From Halomonas cupida (GTDB lineage: Bacteria; Pseudomonadota; Gammaproteobacteria; Pseudomonadales; Halomonadaceae): a DNA stretch of 64,000 bases. The stretch is taken from positions 62,001-126,000 of the forward strand of contig NZ_FRCA01000007.1 in assembly GCF_900142755.1 (NCBI RefSeq). The letters run 5' to 3'. Positions 21,287-30,351 of the stretch are shown here, in pieces. The notes beneath the pieces are model-generated. The model made no database searches. It saw only the letters and a list, made by a program, of their open reading frames with translations, and was not told the origin of the DNA. A program made the translations under genes and the position numbers. Position 1 is the first letter of the stretch. Each line of letters starts with the position of its first letter.

Positions 21287-22711
21287 ATGAGCGATCTCGA
21301 AAGAACAACGACACGCGAGACGGCACAACAGCGAACCATGAAGTTTCCCCACATCTTCGTGGTGCTGTTCACCTTTATCTGCCTTGCGGCATTATCGACC
21401 TACCTGGTAGATGCCGGCAGCTACGAGCGCACCACCACCGAACAGGGGCAGACCGTAGTGGTGCCGGGCAGCTACGCGCCGGTTGAAACCGAGAAGGCCG
21501 GTTGGCTGACGCCCTTCATGGCAGTGTTCGAGGGTATGCGAGAAGGCAGCAGCATCATCTTTTTCATCTTTATCTCCGGAGGGGCCTTCGGCGTGCTCAA
21601 GGCTACCGGCGTGCTGCAGACACTCGTGGCCAGTGTCAGCCAGGCGCTGTCGGAGCGCGATATCGTCCTGATTCCCCTGCTGATGCTGCTGTTCGCCGCT
21701 GGCGGCGCCACCTTTGGCCTGGCCGAGGAAACGATCGCGTTCATCATCATTCTCGCACCGATGCTGCGCCTGCTGGGCTACGACTCCATCACCGCTGCTG
21801 CCGTCCCCCTGGTCGGGGCAGGTGCTGGCTTCTCCGCCGCCTTCATGAACCCCTTCACCGTCGGCGTCGCTCAGGATATCGCCCAGTTGCCGATCTTCTC
21901 TGGTATGACGCTGCGCGCCGGCTACTGGGTCATCTTCGTCGGCGTCAGCATCACCTTCGTGACACGCTACGCGTCCAGGGTCAAGGCCCGGCCCGAGCAC
22001 AGCCCCGTCTACAACAGCGACCGCCGACAGTTCGGCAACCCCGAACCCATGCAGATCAACCAGCGACTGAGTCTGTCGGACAAGCTAGTACTGACGGCCT
22101 TCATCGGCGCAATCATTACCATCGCCTATGGCGTCATCCGTCATGGCTGGTATATCGGCGAAATGTCGGGAGTCTTCCTTCTGATGGGGATTCTCGTCGG
22201 GGCGCTGGCACGCATGGGACCCAACGAAATTGCAGAGCATTTCGTCAGCGGCATCAAGGAAATTGCGATGGGTGCCCTGGTGGTAGGGTTCGCCTACGGC
22301 ATCCTGATCGTGCTCAAGGATGGGAGTATTCTGGATACCATTCTTCACCAGCTCGAAGGGCTGCTGGGCGATATGCCGGCAGTACTGACGGCCACCAGCA
22401 TGTTCCTGGTACAACTGTTGCTGAACTTCCTGGTGCCCTCGGGCAGCGGGCAGGCGGCCCTGACCATGCCGCTCATGGTGCCGCTGGCGGATATGGTCGG
22501 CGTTACTCGGCAGACCGCGGTGCTCGCCTTCCAGTTCGGCGACGGTATTTCCAACATCATCACCCCCACCTCCGGCTACTTCATGGCGGGCCTGGCCGTG
22601 GCCGGCGTGTCATGGAGCAAATGGATCAAGTGGATACTTCCTCTTGTCCTCATCCAATTGCTGATGGCCAGTAGCATGATCACCCTGGCCCACCTGATAT
22701 CCTGGTCCTGA
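21287..22711 (+). CDS. YfcC-family membrane carrier (DcuC-like superfamily)
   Basis: 474 residues with about twelve membrane segments, including FPHIFVVLFTFICLAALSTYL near the N-terminus and SIIFFIFISGGAFGVLKATG. The pattern fits the YfcC / C4-dicarboxylate anaerobic carrier family, whose members are secondary transporters of dicarboxylates, basic amino acids or peptides. The family signature FNFLVPSGSGQAALTMPLM-like block is present as LLNFLVPSGSGQAAL near residue 376. A GAGG precedes the ATG at 21287. It lies between the amidohydrolase and the epimerase and most likely imports their substrate. Confidence 0.85.
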   Translation: MSDLERTTTRETAQQRTMKFPHIFVVLFTFICLAALSTYLVDAGSYERTTTEQGQTVVVPGSYAPVETEKAGWLTPFMAVFEGMREGSSIIFFIFISGGAFGVLKATGVLQTLVASVSQALSERDIVLIPLLMLLFAAGGATFGLAEETIAFIIILAPMLRLLGYDSITAAAVPLVGAGAGFSAAFMNPFTVGVAQDIAQLPIFSGMTLRAGYWVIFVGVSITFVTRYASRVKARPEHSPVYNSDRRQFGNPEPMQINQRLSLSDKLVLTAFIGAIITIAYGVIRHGWYIGEMSGVFLLMGILVGALARMGPNEIAEHFVSGIKEIAMGALVVGFAYGILIVLKDGSILDTILHQLEGLLGDMPAVLTATSMFLVQLLLNFLVPSGSGQAALTMPLMVPLADMVGVTRQTAVLAFQFGDGISNIITPTSGYFMAGLAVAGVSWSKWIKWILPLVLIQLLMASSMITLAHLISWS

Positions 22712-22724
22712 AAGGAAGCTTCCC

Positions 22725-23831
22725 ATGACGATTAAACGCATCACGCTACATGGTCTCCGTCTACCACTCAAACGCCCCTTCAAGATCGCCTACGATAGCT
22801 ATGAAGATATCGAGAGTCTGGTGATCAGCATCGAATCGACCAGCGGAGACATCGGCTGGGGCGAAGCTGTGGTTGATCAACACGTATCGGGCGAAACCTG
22901 GCAGTCAGCGCGCAGCATCATCGCCGAGGAACTGGCCCCCCTGCTGATCGGCAGGCCCGCCGCCGACATCGGCGCCTTCCACCGTGCTGCCGAAGCGCGC
23001 ATTCGGCACAACCCCTCGGCAAAAGCATCACTGGATATCGCCCTCCACGACCTGATGGCCCGACAGTGCCGGCGGCCGCTTCATTCTCTGCTCGGTGGGC
23101 GCTGCCATGAACGTCTTGAGCTTCCCTACGTGATCAGCATGTTGTCACCCGAGGAGATGGCACGCCAGGCCGACGAAGCCTGCCGGCAAGGCTACCGCTC
23201 GATCAAGATCAAGCTGGGCGACATGCCGGAAACCGACATCGAACGTATCGCCCGAGTGCGAGAGGTCCTGACACCCGACATGATCCTCAGGGTGGACGCC
23301 AATCAGGGCTGGAGCGTCAAGCAGGCCCTGCATGTGATTCGACATGCCGAGCCCTTCCGTGTGAACTGGTACGAGCAACCGGTATTCATCGAAAACCTCG
23401 AGTCCCTGGCCCGGGTCAGCCGGGCCACGGATGCGGTCATCATGGCCGACGAGCCGGTTCACGGCCTCCGTGACATGCTTCAAGTCATCCGACTCGAGGC
23501 GGCCGACATGGTCAACATCAAGCTGATGAAGTCCGCCGGTCTACATGTGGCCCGAGCCATGGCCGAGCTGGGTATGGCGGCCGACATTCCCTGCCAGGTG
23601 GGCTCGATGGTGGAGTCCTCCATCGCCACTCTGGCCGGTGCCCACCTGGCTATTGCCCATCCCAATATTATCGCCAATGACCTGGTCGGCCCCGCAATGC
23701 TCTCATGCGATGTGGCCGAGATGCCTGGTGACAGCACGCACATCATGCTGGACGAGTCACCGGGACTCGGTGTCGATATCGACCGCGACCGCGTACGCGA
23801 ACTCAGCGCCTTCGAGGACTTCATCGACTGA
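22725..23831 (+). CDS. enolase-superfamily epimerase/racemase, MLE subgroup
   Basis: 368 residues. All catalytic elements of the muconate-lactonizing-enzyme subgroup are seen: the KxK base pair in SIKIKLGD (about residue 164), metal ligands Asp in RVDANQGW (about 192), Glu in NWYEQPV (about 218) and Asp in MADEPVHG (about 243), and the second base Lys in NIKLMKSAGL (about 266). This layout is shared by L-Ala-D/L-Glu epimerase, other dipeptide epimerases, N-succinylamino acid racemase and hydroxyproline betaine epimerase, and the substrate cannot be read from sequence alone. Pairing with an M20 deacylase and a carrier suits a route in which a D- or mixed-chirality N-acyl or dipeptide substrate is epimerised, then hydrolysed. 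Confidence 0.88.
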   Translation: MTIKRITLHGLRLPLKRPFKIAYDSYEDIESLVISIESTSGDIGWGEAVVDQHVSGETWQSARSIIAEELAPLLIGRPAADIGAFHRAAEARIRHNPSAKASLDIALHDLMARQCRRPLHSLLGGRCHERLELPYVISMLSPEEMARQADEACRQGYRSIKIKLGDMPETDIERIARVREVLTPDMILRVDANQGWSVKQALHVIRHAEPFRVNWYEQPVFIENLESLARVSRATDAVIMADEPVHGLRDMLQVIRLEAADMVNIKLMKSAGLHVARAMAELGMAADIPCQVGSMVESSIATLAGAHLAIAHPNIIANDLVGPAMLSCDVAEMPGDSTHIMLDESPGLGVDIDRDRVRELSAFEDFID

Positions 23832-23928
23832 CTCCATGAACGCCTCGCAGCCAGACAAGTCTGCTGCGTGCACTGACAAGCAAGCTCGCATGACGCAGCC
23901 CGGATAGTGCTCGCAAGCTGGCCGCGCC

Positions 23929-25434
23929 TCAGAGCGCGGTCGTCAACGCCATCCATACGCTCTTGAGCTCGGAATACTCTTCCAGCGAGTGGTGCGACTT
24001 GTCACGACCATTGCCGGATTGTTTGACGCCGCCGAAGGGCACGGTCTGATCACCACCGGCCCAGTTGTTGACGAACACCTGGCCGGACTCGAGGCGTCGA
24101 GTCACCCGCATGATGCGATCGATGTCCTGACTCCACAGACCGGCGGCCAGACCGTAGTCACTGTCGTTGGCCATGGCAATGGCCTCGTCTTCGCTGTCGA
24201 AGCCGAATACCGAGAGCACCGGGCCGAAGATTTCCTCTCGGCCAATGGTCATGTCGTCATTGACGCCATCAAATATCGTCGGCTGGATAAACAATCCCGG
24301 GCCTTCCAGAGCTTCACCGCCAGAACGCAGCCGTGCGCCTTCCTCCACACCCTTGCGGATATAATCGAGAATGCGCTCGTACTGTGTGCGATCCACGATG
24401 GCGCCCATGAAGCTCTGCGGGTCCAACGGATCACCCGGCTGCATGGACTCGGCAGCCTGAAGCACCTTATCGACGAATGCCTCGCGCACGCTGTTCTCGA
24501 CCAGCAGGCGCGATCCAGCGATACAGACCTCGCCCTGATTGTGGAAGATGGCTTCGGCGGCATGACGTGCCACCTTGTCCAGATCCCGGCAATCGGCAAA
24601 CACCAGATTGGGGCTCTTGCCACCACACTCCAGATAGACCCGCTTGAGATTGGATTGCCCGGCATACTGCATCAGTTGCTTGCCGACACCAGTAGAACCG
24701 GTGAAGGCCAGACAATTGACGTCCATGGACAGCGCCAGCGCCTTGCCGACGGTATGGCCGAAACCCGGCAACACCTGGAACACGCCCTTGGGTATGCCCG
24801 CCTCCTGGGCCAGTTGCGCCAGCCGCAGGGCCGACAACGGCGACTTCTCGGAAGGCTTGAGAATCACGCTGTTGCCCGCCGCCAGCGCCGGACCGATCTT
24901 CCAGGCCGTCATCATCAGCGGGAAGTTCCACGGTACGATGGAGGCAACGACGCCGAGCGGCTCACGCAGCACCAGCGCCAGCGAATCCTGCCCGGTCGGT
25001 GCCACTTCCCCATACAATTTGTCGATGCACTCGGCCTGGTAACGGATGCAGCCGATGGCGCCGGCCATGTCACCCAGCGAGCTTGTGACCGGCTTGCCCA
25101 TATCAAGCGTATCGAGCAGCGCCAGTTCATCGCGATGCTGCTCCATCAGGTCAGCAAGCTTGAGCATCACCTTCTTGCGCTGCCCCGGGGCCAGGCGTGA
25201 CCACTCACCAGAGGCAAAGGCGGCACGGGCATGAGCCACGGCCTTGTCGGCGTCGGCCGCATCGCAACTGGCGACGCTGGCCAGCACTTCTCCAGTGGCC
25301 GGATTGATGGTGTCGAAGGTCGCGCCGCTTTCTGCGTCAACAAAGGCATCGTTGATCCAGGCACGGGACTCCAGACGAGTCTTGAGTTGTGTGGCAAGCG
25401 CCTGCCACCCGGCCAGGTCCTGTGGGCGGGTCAT
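23929..25434 (-). CDS. NAD(P)+-dependent aldehyde dehydrogenase, PuuC/KauB-like
   Basis: 501 residues. Catalytic motifs are complete: the oxyanion Asn in VPWNFPLMM (about residue 167), the general base in YLECGGKSPNLVF (about 268) and the nucleophilic Cys in NQGEVCIAGSRLLV (about 302). The sequence resembles gamma-glutamyl-gamma-aminobutyraldehyde / aminobutyraldehyde dehydrogenases. The ATG at 25434 overlaps the upstream aminotransferase stop by four bases, so the pair would oxidise the aminoaldehyde produced by the transaminase (for example from putrescine). Its last 89 bp are duplicated at 18592-18680. Confidence 0.9.
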   Translation of the reverse strand: MTRPQDLAGWQALATQLKTRLESRAWINDAFVDAESGATFDTINPATGEVLASVASCDAADADKAVAHARAAFASGEWSRLAPGQRKKVMLKLADLMEQHRDELALLDTLDMGKPVTSSLGDMAGAIGCIRYQAECIDKLYGEVAPTGQDSLALVLREPLGVVASIVPWNFPLMMTAWKIGPALAAGNSVILKPSEKSPLSALRLAQLAQEAGIPKGVFQVLPGFGHTVGKALALSMDVNCLAFTGSTGVGKQLMQYAGQSNLKRVYLECGGKSPNLVFADCRDLDKVARHAAEAIFHNQGEVCIAGSRLLVENSVREAFVDKVLQAAESMQPGDPLDPQSFMGAIVDRTQYERILDYIRKGVEEGARLRSGGEALEGPGLFIQPTIFDGVNDDMTIGREEIFGPVLSVFGFDSEDEAIAMANDSDYGLAAGLWSQDIDRIMRVTRRLESGQVFVNNWAGGDQTVPFGGVKQSGNGRDKSHHSLEEYSELKSVWMALTTAL

Positions 25435-26834
25435 GCGAGAGTCTCCATGGAAGGATCGAGAGTAACGCCCCGGGCCTCGAGGCGACGCGCTGTCTCATCC
25501 AGCGCGGCTCGGGCCAGGTCGACCAGTTCATCGATCTGTTCAACGCTGATCACCAGGGGAGGAGATATCACCATGGTATCGCCTACCGAACGCATCACCA
25601 GGCCGGTCTCGAAGCAGATGTCGCGGCACAGATTCCCCACCGCCAGTGACTTGTCGAAACGCTGCCCCGTTGTCTTGTCGGCGGCAATTTCCAGGGCACC
25701 GATCAGGCCCAGCGACCTCGCTTCGCCAATCAACGGGTGTTGTTCCAGTTCCTTCCAGCGTTTGGCCAGATACGGCCCCGCCACGTCACGGACATGCTCG
25801 ACCACGCCTTCCTGCTCCATCAGTTGCAGGTTCTTCAGCGCCACCGCCGCGCAGGTGGGATGTCCGGAGTAGGTAAAGCCGTGATAGAACTCACCGCCTT
25901 CATCGATCAATGTATTGGCGACACGATCACCGACCAGCACACCGCCGATGGGCAGATATCCGGAAGACAGCCCCTTGGCGACCGGCATCAGGTCCGGCTC
26001 GATGCCGTAATGCACACTGCCGAACCACTCGCCTAGACGGCCGAAGCCACAGATGACCTCATCGGCCACCAGCAGAATGTCGTACTTCGCCAGCACTTCC
26101 TTGATCGCCGGCCAATAGCTGTCCGGCGGAATGATGGCACCGCCGGCACCCTGCACCGGCTCGGCAATGAAGGCCGCGACCTTGTCGGCCCCCAATTCCT
26201 GGATACGCTCATCCAGAGCCTGAGCACAGACCCGGCCGAACTCGTCCGGCGACATGTCACGCCCTTCACTGAACCACCAGGGCTGGCGAATATGGGTGAT
26301 ACCCGGCACACAGGGGCCACCTTGTTCGTGCATGGGCGCCATGCCGCCCAGACTCATGCCAGCCACGGTGGAGCCGTGATACCCGTTCTCGCGACCGATG
26401 ACCCACTGCTTCTCCGGCTTGCCCTTGAGCGCCCAGTAACGGCGCACCATGCGCAGCACCGTATCGTTGGCCTCCGACCCCGAACCGGTAAAGAACACTC
26501 GATTCATGTGCGCGGGTGCCAGGCGGCATAGCGTCTCCGCCAACTCCACGGCCGGTGGATGAGTGGTCTTGAAGAAGTTGTTGTAGTACGGCAGTTGCTG
26601 AAGCTGTTCAGTGGCCGCATCCACCAGTTCCTGACGACCGTAGCCAAGATTCACGCACCACAGGCCCGCCATGGCATCGAGAATGCGATTGCCATCGGCA
26701 TCGTGGATATAGATGCCGTCGGCCGAAGTGATGATCCGGCTGCCTTCCTCGCCGAGCGCCTTGAAGTCGGTGAAGGGATGCAGGTGATGGTCGCGGTCGA
26801 GCTGCTTGAGCCTCGCAGTGGATGGCGGGGTCAT
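25431..26834 (-). CDS. class III PLP aminotransferase, SpuC (putrescine-pyruvate) type
   Basis: 467 residues. PLP-binding features are present: GSGSEANDTVLRMVRRYW (about residue 117), the NGYHGSTVAG turn, the Asp that binds the pyridine nitrogen in LLVADEVICGFGR (about 257) and the PLP lysine in PVAKGLSSGYLP (about 286). The closest remembered family is the SpuC type of polyamine:pyruvate aminotransferases, though beta-alanine or taurine transaminases are related. GGAGGAG precedes the ATG at 26834. It is the first gene of a two-gene operon with the aldehyde dehydrogenase and is divergent from the NhaC-type antiporter. Confidence 0.88.
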   Translation of the reverse strand: MTPPSTARLKQLDRDHHLHPFTDFKALGEEGSRIITSADGIYIHDADGNRILDAMAGLWCVNLGYGRQELVDAATEQLQQLPYYNNFFKTTHPPAVELAETLCRLAPAHMNRVFFTGSGSEANDTVLRMVRRYWALKGKPEKQWVIGRENGYHGSTVAGMSLGGMAPMHEQGGPCVPGITHIRQPWWFSEGRDMSPDEFGRVCAQALDERIQELGADKVAAFIAEPVQGAGGAIIPPDSYWPAIKEVLAKYDILLVADEVICGFGRLGEWFGSVHYGIEPDLMPVAKGLSSGYLPIGGVLVGDRVANTLIDEGGEFYHGFTYSGHPTCAAVALKNLQLMEQEGVVEHVRDVAGPYLAKRWKELEQHPLIGEARSLGLIGALEIAADKTTGQRFDKSLAVGNLCRDICFETGLVMRSVGDTMVISPPLVISVEQIDELVDLARAALDETARRLEARGVTLDPSMETLA

Positions 26835-26967
26835 GGCTCACTCCTCCGGTAGAGAATATCGAGGTCGATCCGGCTCACCACCAGAATCGACTGTTATGTT
26901 TTAATCAACATATCGATCCATATGCCGAATGCCAACCCTTTTTGCACAACCGAGCCAATGATTCGCA

Positions 26968-27004
26968 TAACACACTGATTTTATGTGTTAGACCATCGTA
27001 TAAT
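26968..27004. promoter_or_regulatory. operator-like inverted repeat next to a -10 box in the divergent gap
   Basis: TAACACA at 26968-26974 and TGTGTTA at 26984-26990 form a perfect 7-bp inverted repeat with a 9-base spacer. A perfect TATAAT stands 9 bases downstream at 26999-27004, pointing to the antiporter gene. A protein bound to the repeat would cover the -35 zone. No good -35 hexamer is seen, fitting an activator- or repressor-dependent promoter. Confidence 0.45.
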
Positions 27005-27131
27005 GTCGATATTCTGGATAAATTGCATTGTTTTCTGTTGACCTCGTAGCATTTTTTGGTCAACTTTCATGAACGCCGCAACCCGGCAGAGAACAATACC
27101 CCAGCCTCCAACAACAACCGGGGACACCACC

Positions 27132-29078
27132 ATGAATCACTCGCCACGACCATGCTGGCTGCTGCTCGCACCGCTGATTTCCCTGCTCCTGCTGTTCGCC
27201 GTGCCGGTGCAAGCCGCTCCCTCACTCACTCCTCCACCCGTCATGCTGGAAGGCATCCCTACCGGAGTTGCCCTGGAAGGTATCGAGCAGACCAGCGACC
27301 TGCATGTCGAATATCGGCAGTCGGCACTGGATATCCAGTTCACTGGCGACTCTGCCAGCGTCACGATCACCCCGGGCAGCGAGCCAGGCCCGCTTTCTCT
27401 CGTCGATGGCAACGGCAGGATACTGGCTACCACCACCATCGATGCTGTCCCCGCCTGGTTGTCGCTGCTGCCGGCAATGGCCGCCATCAGCCTGGCGCTC
27501 CTCTTCCGTCAGGTGATCCTCGCGCTGTTCGCTGGACTATTACTGGGCGGCTGGGTGCTGCACGGCATGAGCGCTGGTGCCCTGGTCAACGCCTTCGGTG
27601 ACTCGGTCAACGTTCACGTGCTGACGGCTGCCAGCGATAGCGACCACATGTCCATTGTGCTGTTCTGTCTGCTGATCGGTGGCATGGTCGGGATCATCTC
27701 CCGCAATGGTGGCACTAGAGGCATCGCCGAGCGCATCGCTCGGCTGATCCGCGGACGGCGTCAGGCGCAGAACTCCACGGCACTGCTGGGCCTGGCCATC
27801 TTCTTCGACGACTATGCCAATGCCTTGATCGTCGGTAACACCATGCGCCACATCACAGACCGACTGAATATCTCACGTGCCAAACTTGCCTATCTGGTCG
27901 ACAGCACCGCGGCACCGGTATCGGCCATCATGCTGGTCACCACCTGGATCGGATTCCAGGTCGGCCTGATCAGTGAAGCCATGTCGGAAATCGATGGCTG
28001 GAATGAATCGGCGTACTCGGTATTCGTCAATGCCATTCCCTACAACGCCTATCCGTTGCTGGCCCTGGCCTTCGTCTTTCTCGTTGCCTGGAGCGGCCGT
28101 GACTTCGGCCCGATGCTCAAGGCCGAACGTCGCGCCCTTTCCGAACCTGCGTCCCGGAGCACCATCAGCAATCGCGAGTCGATCGTCGAGGAAGCCGACA
28201 TTCCCACCAAGGAAGGCATCCCGACACGCGCCTTCAATGCCATCGTGCCGATGATCGTGCTGGTTACCATCACCCTTGGCGGCATCTACTACACAGGCCT
28301 GAGCGCCCTGGGTGGCGGTGAGCATGACCTGCGAGACATCTTCGGCGAGGGCGACTCCTTCAGTTCGATGATGTGGGGATCTCTGGCCGCCTGCGTGGTC
28401 GCCGTGGTGTTGACCCAGGCGCAGCGTCTGATGAGCATGACCGAAACAGCGCACTACTGGTTCGAAGGTGTGAAATCCATGCTGTTGCCGATCACCATCC
28501 TGATGATGGCCTGGGCGCTGGCCAACGTGAATGAAGCACTGCATACCAGCGATTTCCTCGTCTCCGCATTGGGTGACAGTCTGGCACCGCAGTGGCTGCC
28601 CGCAGTGATCTTTGCTCTCGCCGGCTTCACCGCCTTTGCTACCGGATCCTCCTGGGGCGTGATGGGTATCATGATGCCACTGGTCGTCCCACTGGCATGG
28701 GCCGTACTCAGTCACCATGGTCTGGCAGGTACAGCGGAAGGCATGCCGCTGCTCTATGCCTCTGTCGCCGGCGTCCTCGCTGGAGCCGTCTGGGGCGACC
28801 ATTGTTCGCCACTGGCCGAAACCACTCTGCTCGCTGCCATGGCCAGTGGTTGCGACCTGATCGATCACGTCCGCACCCAATTGCCCTACGCCCTGCTCGT
28901 CGGCGCCGTCGCCCTGGCATTCGGCTCCCTGGCCGTCGGTTATGGCATCAGTTGGTGGCTTGGTCTGATTGGTGGTGTCATCTGCTTGATGGCAGTGCTG
29001 TTCACCGTAGGCCAGCGCGCCACGGCAGGGTTTCAGCCCAAAGAAAGCCCTGAGCCTTCATCTACGCCCCATACCTGA
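27132..29078 (+). CDS. NhaC-family Na+/H+ antiporter-type transporter
   Basis: 648 residues. The start at 27132 is preferred over the ATG at 27069 because GGGGA precedes it and it yields a clean signal-like N-terminus (WLLLAPLISLLLLFAVPVQA). Residues about 30-100 are an unusual periplasmic beta-rich stretch before the transporter. From about residue 110 there are roughly eleven membrane segments, with the NhaC signature FFDDYANALIVGNTMRH (about residue 218) and VDSTAAPVSAIMLVTTWIG. The family exchanges Na+ for H+ or couples Na+ to organic substrates. It is divergent from the amine catabolism pair, so uptake of an amine or related compound is possible. Confidence 0.85.
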   Translation: MNHSPRPCWLLLAPLISLLLLFAVPVQAAPSLTPPPVMLEGIPTGVALEGIEQTSDLHVEYRQSALDIQFTGDSASVTITPGSEPGPLSLVDGNGRILATTTIDAVPAWLSLLPAMAAISLALLFRQVILALFAGLLLGGWVLHGMSAGALVNAFGDSVNVHVLTAASDSDHMSIVLFCLLIGGMVGIISRNGGTRGIAERIARLIRGRRQAQNSTALLGLAIFFDDYANALIVGNTMRHITDRLNISRAKLAYLVDSTAAPVSAIMLVTTWIGFQVGLISEAMSEIDGWNESAYSVFVNAIPYNAYPLLALAFVFLVAWSGRDFGPMLKAERRALSEPASRSTISNRESIVEEADIPTKEGIPTRAFNAIVPMIVLVTITLGGIYYTGLSALGGGEHDLRDIFGEGDSFSSMMWGSLAACVVAVVLTQAQRLMSMTETAHYWFEGVKSMLLPITILMMAWALANVNEALHTSDFLVSALGDSLAPQWLPAVIFALAGFTAFATGSSWGVMGIMMPLVVPLAWAVLSHHGLAGTAEGMPLLYASVAGVLAGAVWGDHCSPLAETTLLAAMASGCDLIDHVRTQLPYALLVGAVALAFGSLAVGYGISWWLGLIGGVICLMAVLFTVGQRATAGFQPKESPEPSSTPHT

Positions 29079-29092
29079 CCACTCTCCCCCGA

Positions 29093-29125
29093 GGGCCCGC
29101 AGCAGTGGGCCCTTGTCATTCTGAT
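29093..29125 (+). terminator. putative terminator after the NhaC-type gene
   Basis: AGGGCCC (29093-29099) and GGGCCCT (29108-29114) form a 7-bp GC stem with an 8-base loop, 15 bases after the stop codon, followed by TTGTCATT. The T-tract is weak. Confidence 0.45.
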
Positions 29126-29224
29126 CCATTGCTGCGACAGGAGTCTTGCAACCAACCGGCATACCAGGCCAATCTCAAGACTCCAACAGGCTTCCAACCA
29201 CAAACCATCTCGACAGAGGGCGTC

Positions 29225-29662
29225 ATGCGAGAAGCGAACAAGGCCTACGTAGAGCACGCCAATATATCGGTACTGAACGCTCAGGAAACCATCGACTTCC
29301 TGACCACAGCCATTCCGTCCTGGTCAGTGCGTGGACAGGGTGAGATGGATTGGTTCGGTGAGAAGATTCAATGGTTTCATGTCGGTGATGACAACACCTA
29401 TATTGCCGTCCAGACAGGCGGCAAGGGCGTCGTACAGAACTGGAAGGAGAGCTGGACCGGGGTCAAGCATATCGGCATTGTAGTGCCCGATCTGGATTCG
29501 CTGGTAACCCGCCTGGATGAGGCCGGATATCCGGTGGATCATGCAGGGGCCAGGCACCCTTTTCGGCGAAATGTCTATATCTTCGACAACAACAGGATTC
29601 AGTACGAATTCATGGAGTATTTCTCCGATGCCCCTGCTGAGAGGAATGATTACGATCTCTAG
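29225..29662 (+). CDS. VOC-superfamily (glyoxalase-like) protein
   Basis: 145 residues. A start at 29225 (MREANKAYVEHANISV) follows AGAGGG; the longer frame has no homology. The two beta-alpha-beta-beta-beta units of the vicinal oxygen chelate fold are visible: YVEHANISVLNAQETIDFL at the N-terminus and VKHIGIVVPDLDSLVTRLDEAG in the second half, with His and Glu residues (EHANIS, KHIGIV, QYEFMEY) as likely metal ligands. The substrate is unknown. It lies between the antiporter and the tautomerase on the same strand. Confidence 0.8.
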   Translation: MREANKAYVEHANISVLNAQETIDFLTTAIPSWSVRGQGEMDWFGEKIQWFHVGDDNTYIAVQTGGKGVVQNWKESWTGVKHIGIVVPDLDSLVTRLDEAGYPVDHAGARHPFRRNVYIFDNNRIQYEFMEYFSDAPAERNDYDL

Positions 29663-29758
29663 AAGTAGGTGCTGAAGAAGTACGTACTGAAAACTCATCG
29701 GTTACACTGATTTCAGGGTACACCAGTCACAGCGGAAACCGCGTATACAGGTGGTATC

Positions 29759-30145
29759 GTGATAGTCATCTATGGAATCAAGGAACACCTGAACCCCATC
29801 AAGGCCCAACTTTCTGACATCATTCACGAATGCATGCAGTCGGTGCTGGGAATGCCGGAGGACAAGAGAGCCCATCGATTCATTCCTCTTGCAGCGGAAG
29901 ATTTCTACTACCCTGGTGGCCGCACCCCCGCCTATACCGTCATCGAGATCAACATGATGCAGGGACGCTCTCCGGATACTCAGAAAGCTCTGATCAAGGC
30001 ACTGTTCAGCAAGATCGAGTCAGATATAGGTATTGCACCTATTGATGTGGAAGTAACCATCAAGGAACAACCCGCGCACTGCTGGGGATTTCGCGGATTA
30101 ACCGGTGACGAGGCTCGGGATCTCGCCTACTCGATCAATGTGTAG
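29759..30145 (+). CDS. tautomerase-superfamily protein without the N-terminal proline
   Basis: 128 residues from a GTG start. The C-terminal half (IEINMMQGRSPDTQKALIKALF, then VEVTIKEQPAHCWGFRG) matches Tautomerase_2-type proteins of the 4-oxalocrotonate tautomerase superfamily. Those enzymes use Pro1, exposed after removal of Met, as the base; here residue 2 is Ile and no upstream in-frame ATG-Pro exists, so the protein may be non-catalytic or the start unusual. It follows the VOC gene by about 100 bases. Confidence 0.7.
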   Translation: MIVIYGIKEHLNPIKAQLSDIIHECMQSVLGMPEDKRAHRFIPLAAEDFYYPGGRTPAYTVIEINMMQGRSPDTQKALIKALFSKIESDIGIAPIDVEVTIKEQPAHCWGFRGLTGDEARDLAYSINV

Positions 30146-30351
30146 CACCTCAGCCATCAGGTGAACGATCTAGCCACGTGCACGGCTCCACCAGTGCATT
30201 GCCGGTATCACTCCTTCGCCGTCTTTGACGCTGCCATCGGCAGCGACGTGACCGTTGCCGAGATACGTAAGCAGCCATTTGACGCCTCCATGCCGGCTAA
30301 CTAGCTTGAGGACACGCCGAAAAATCACAAGAAATGCCGATGGAGGCTGTC

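Noticed and set aside
30160..30310. about 47 open codons on the minus strand ending HWWSRARG before the hydrolase gene
   Set aside because: Could be a gene remnant, but too short and without a family match to support.
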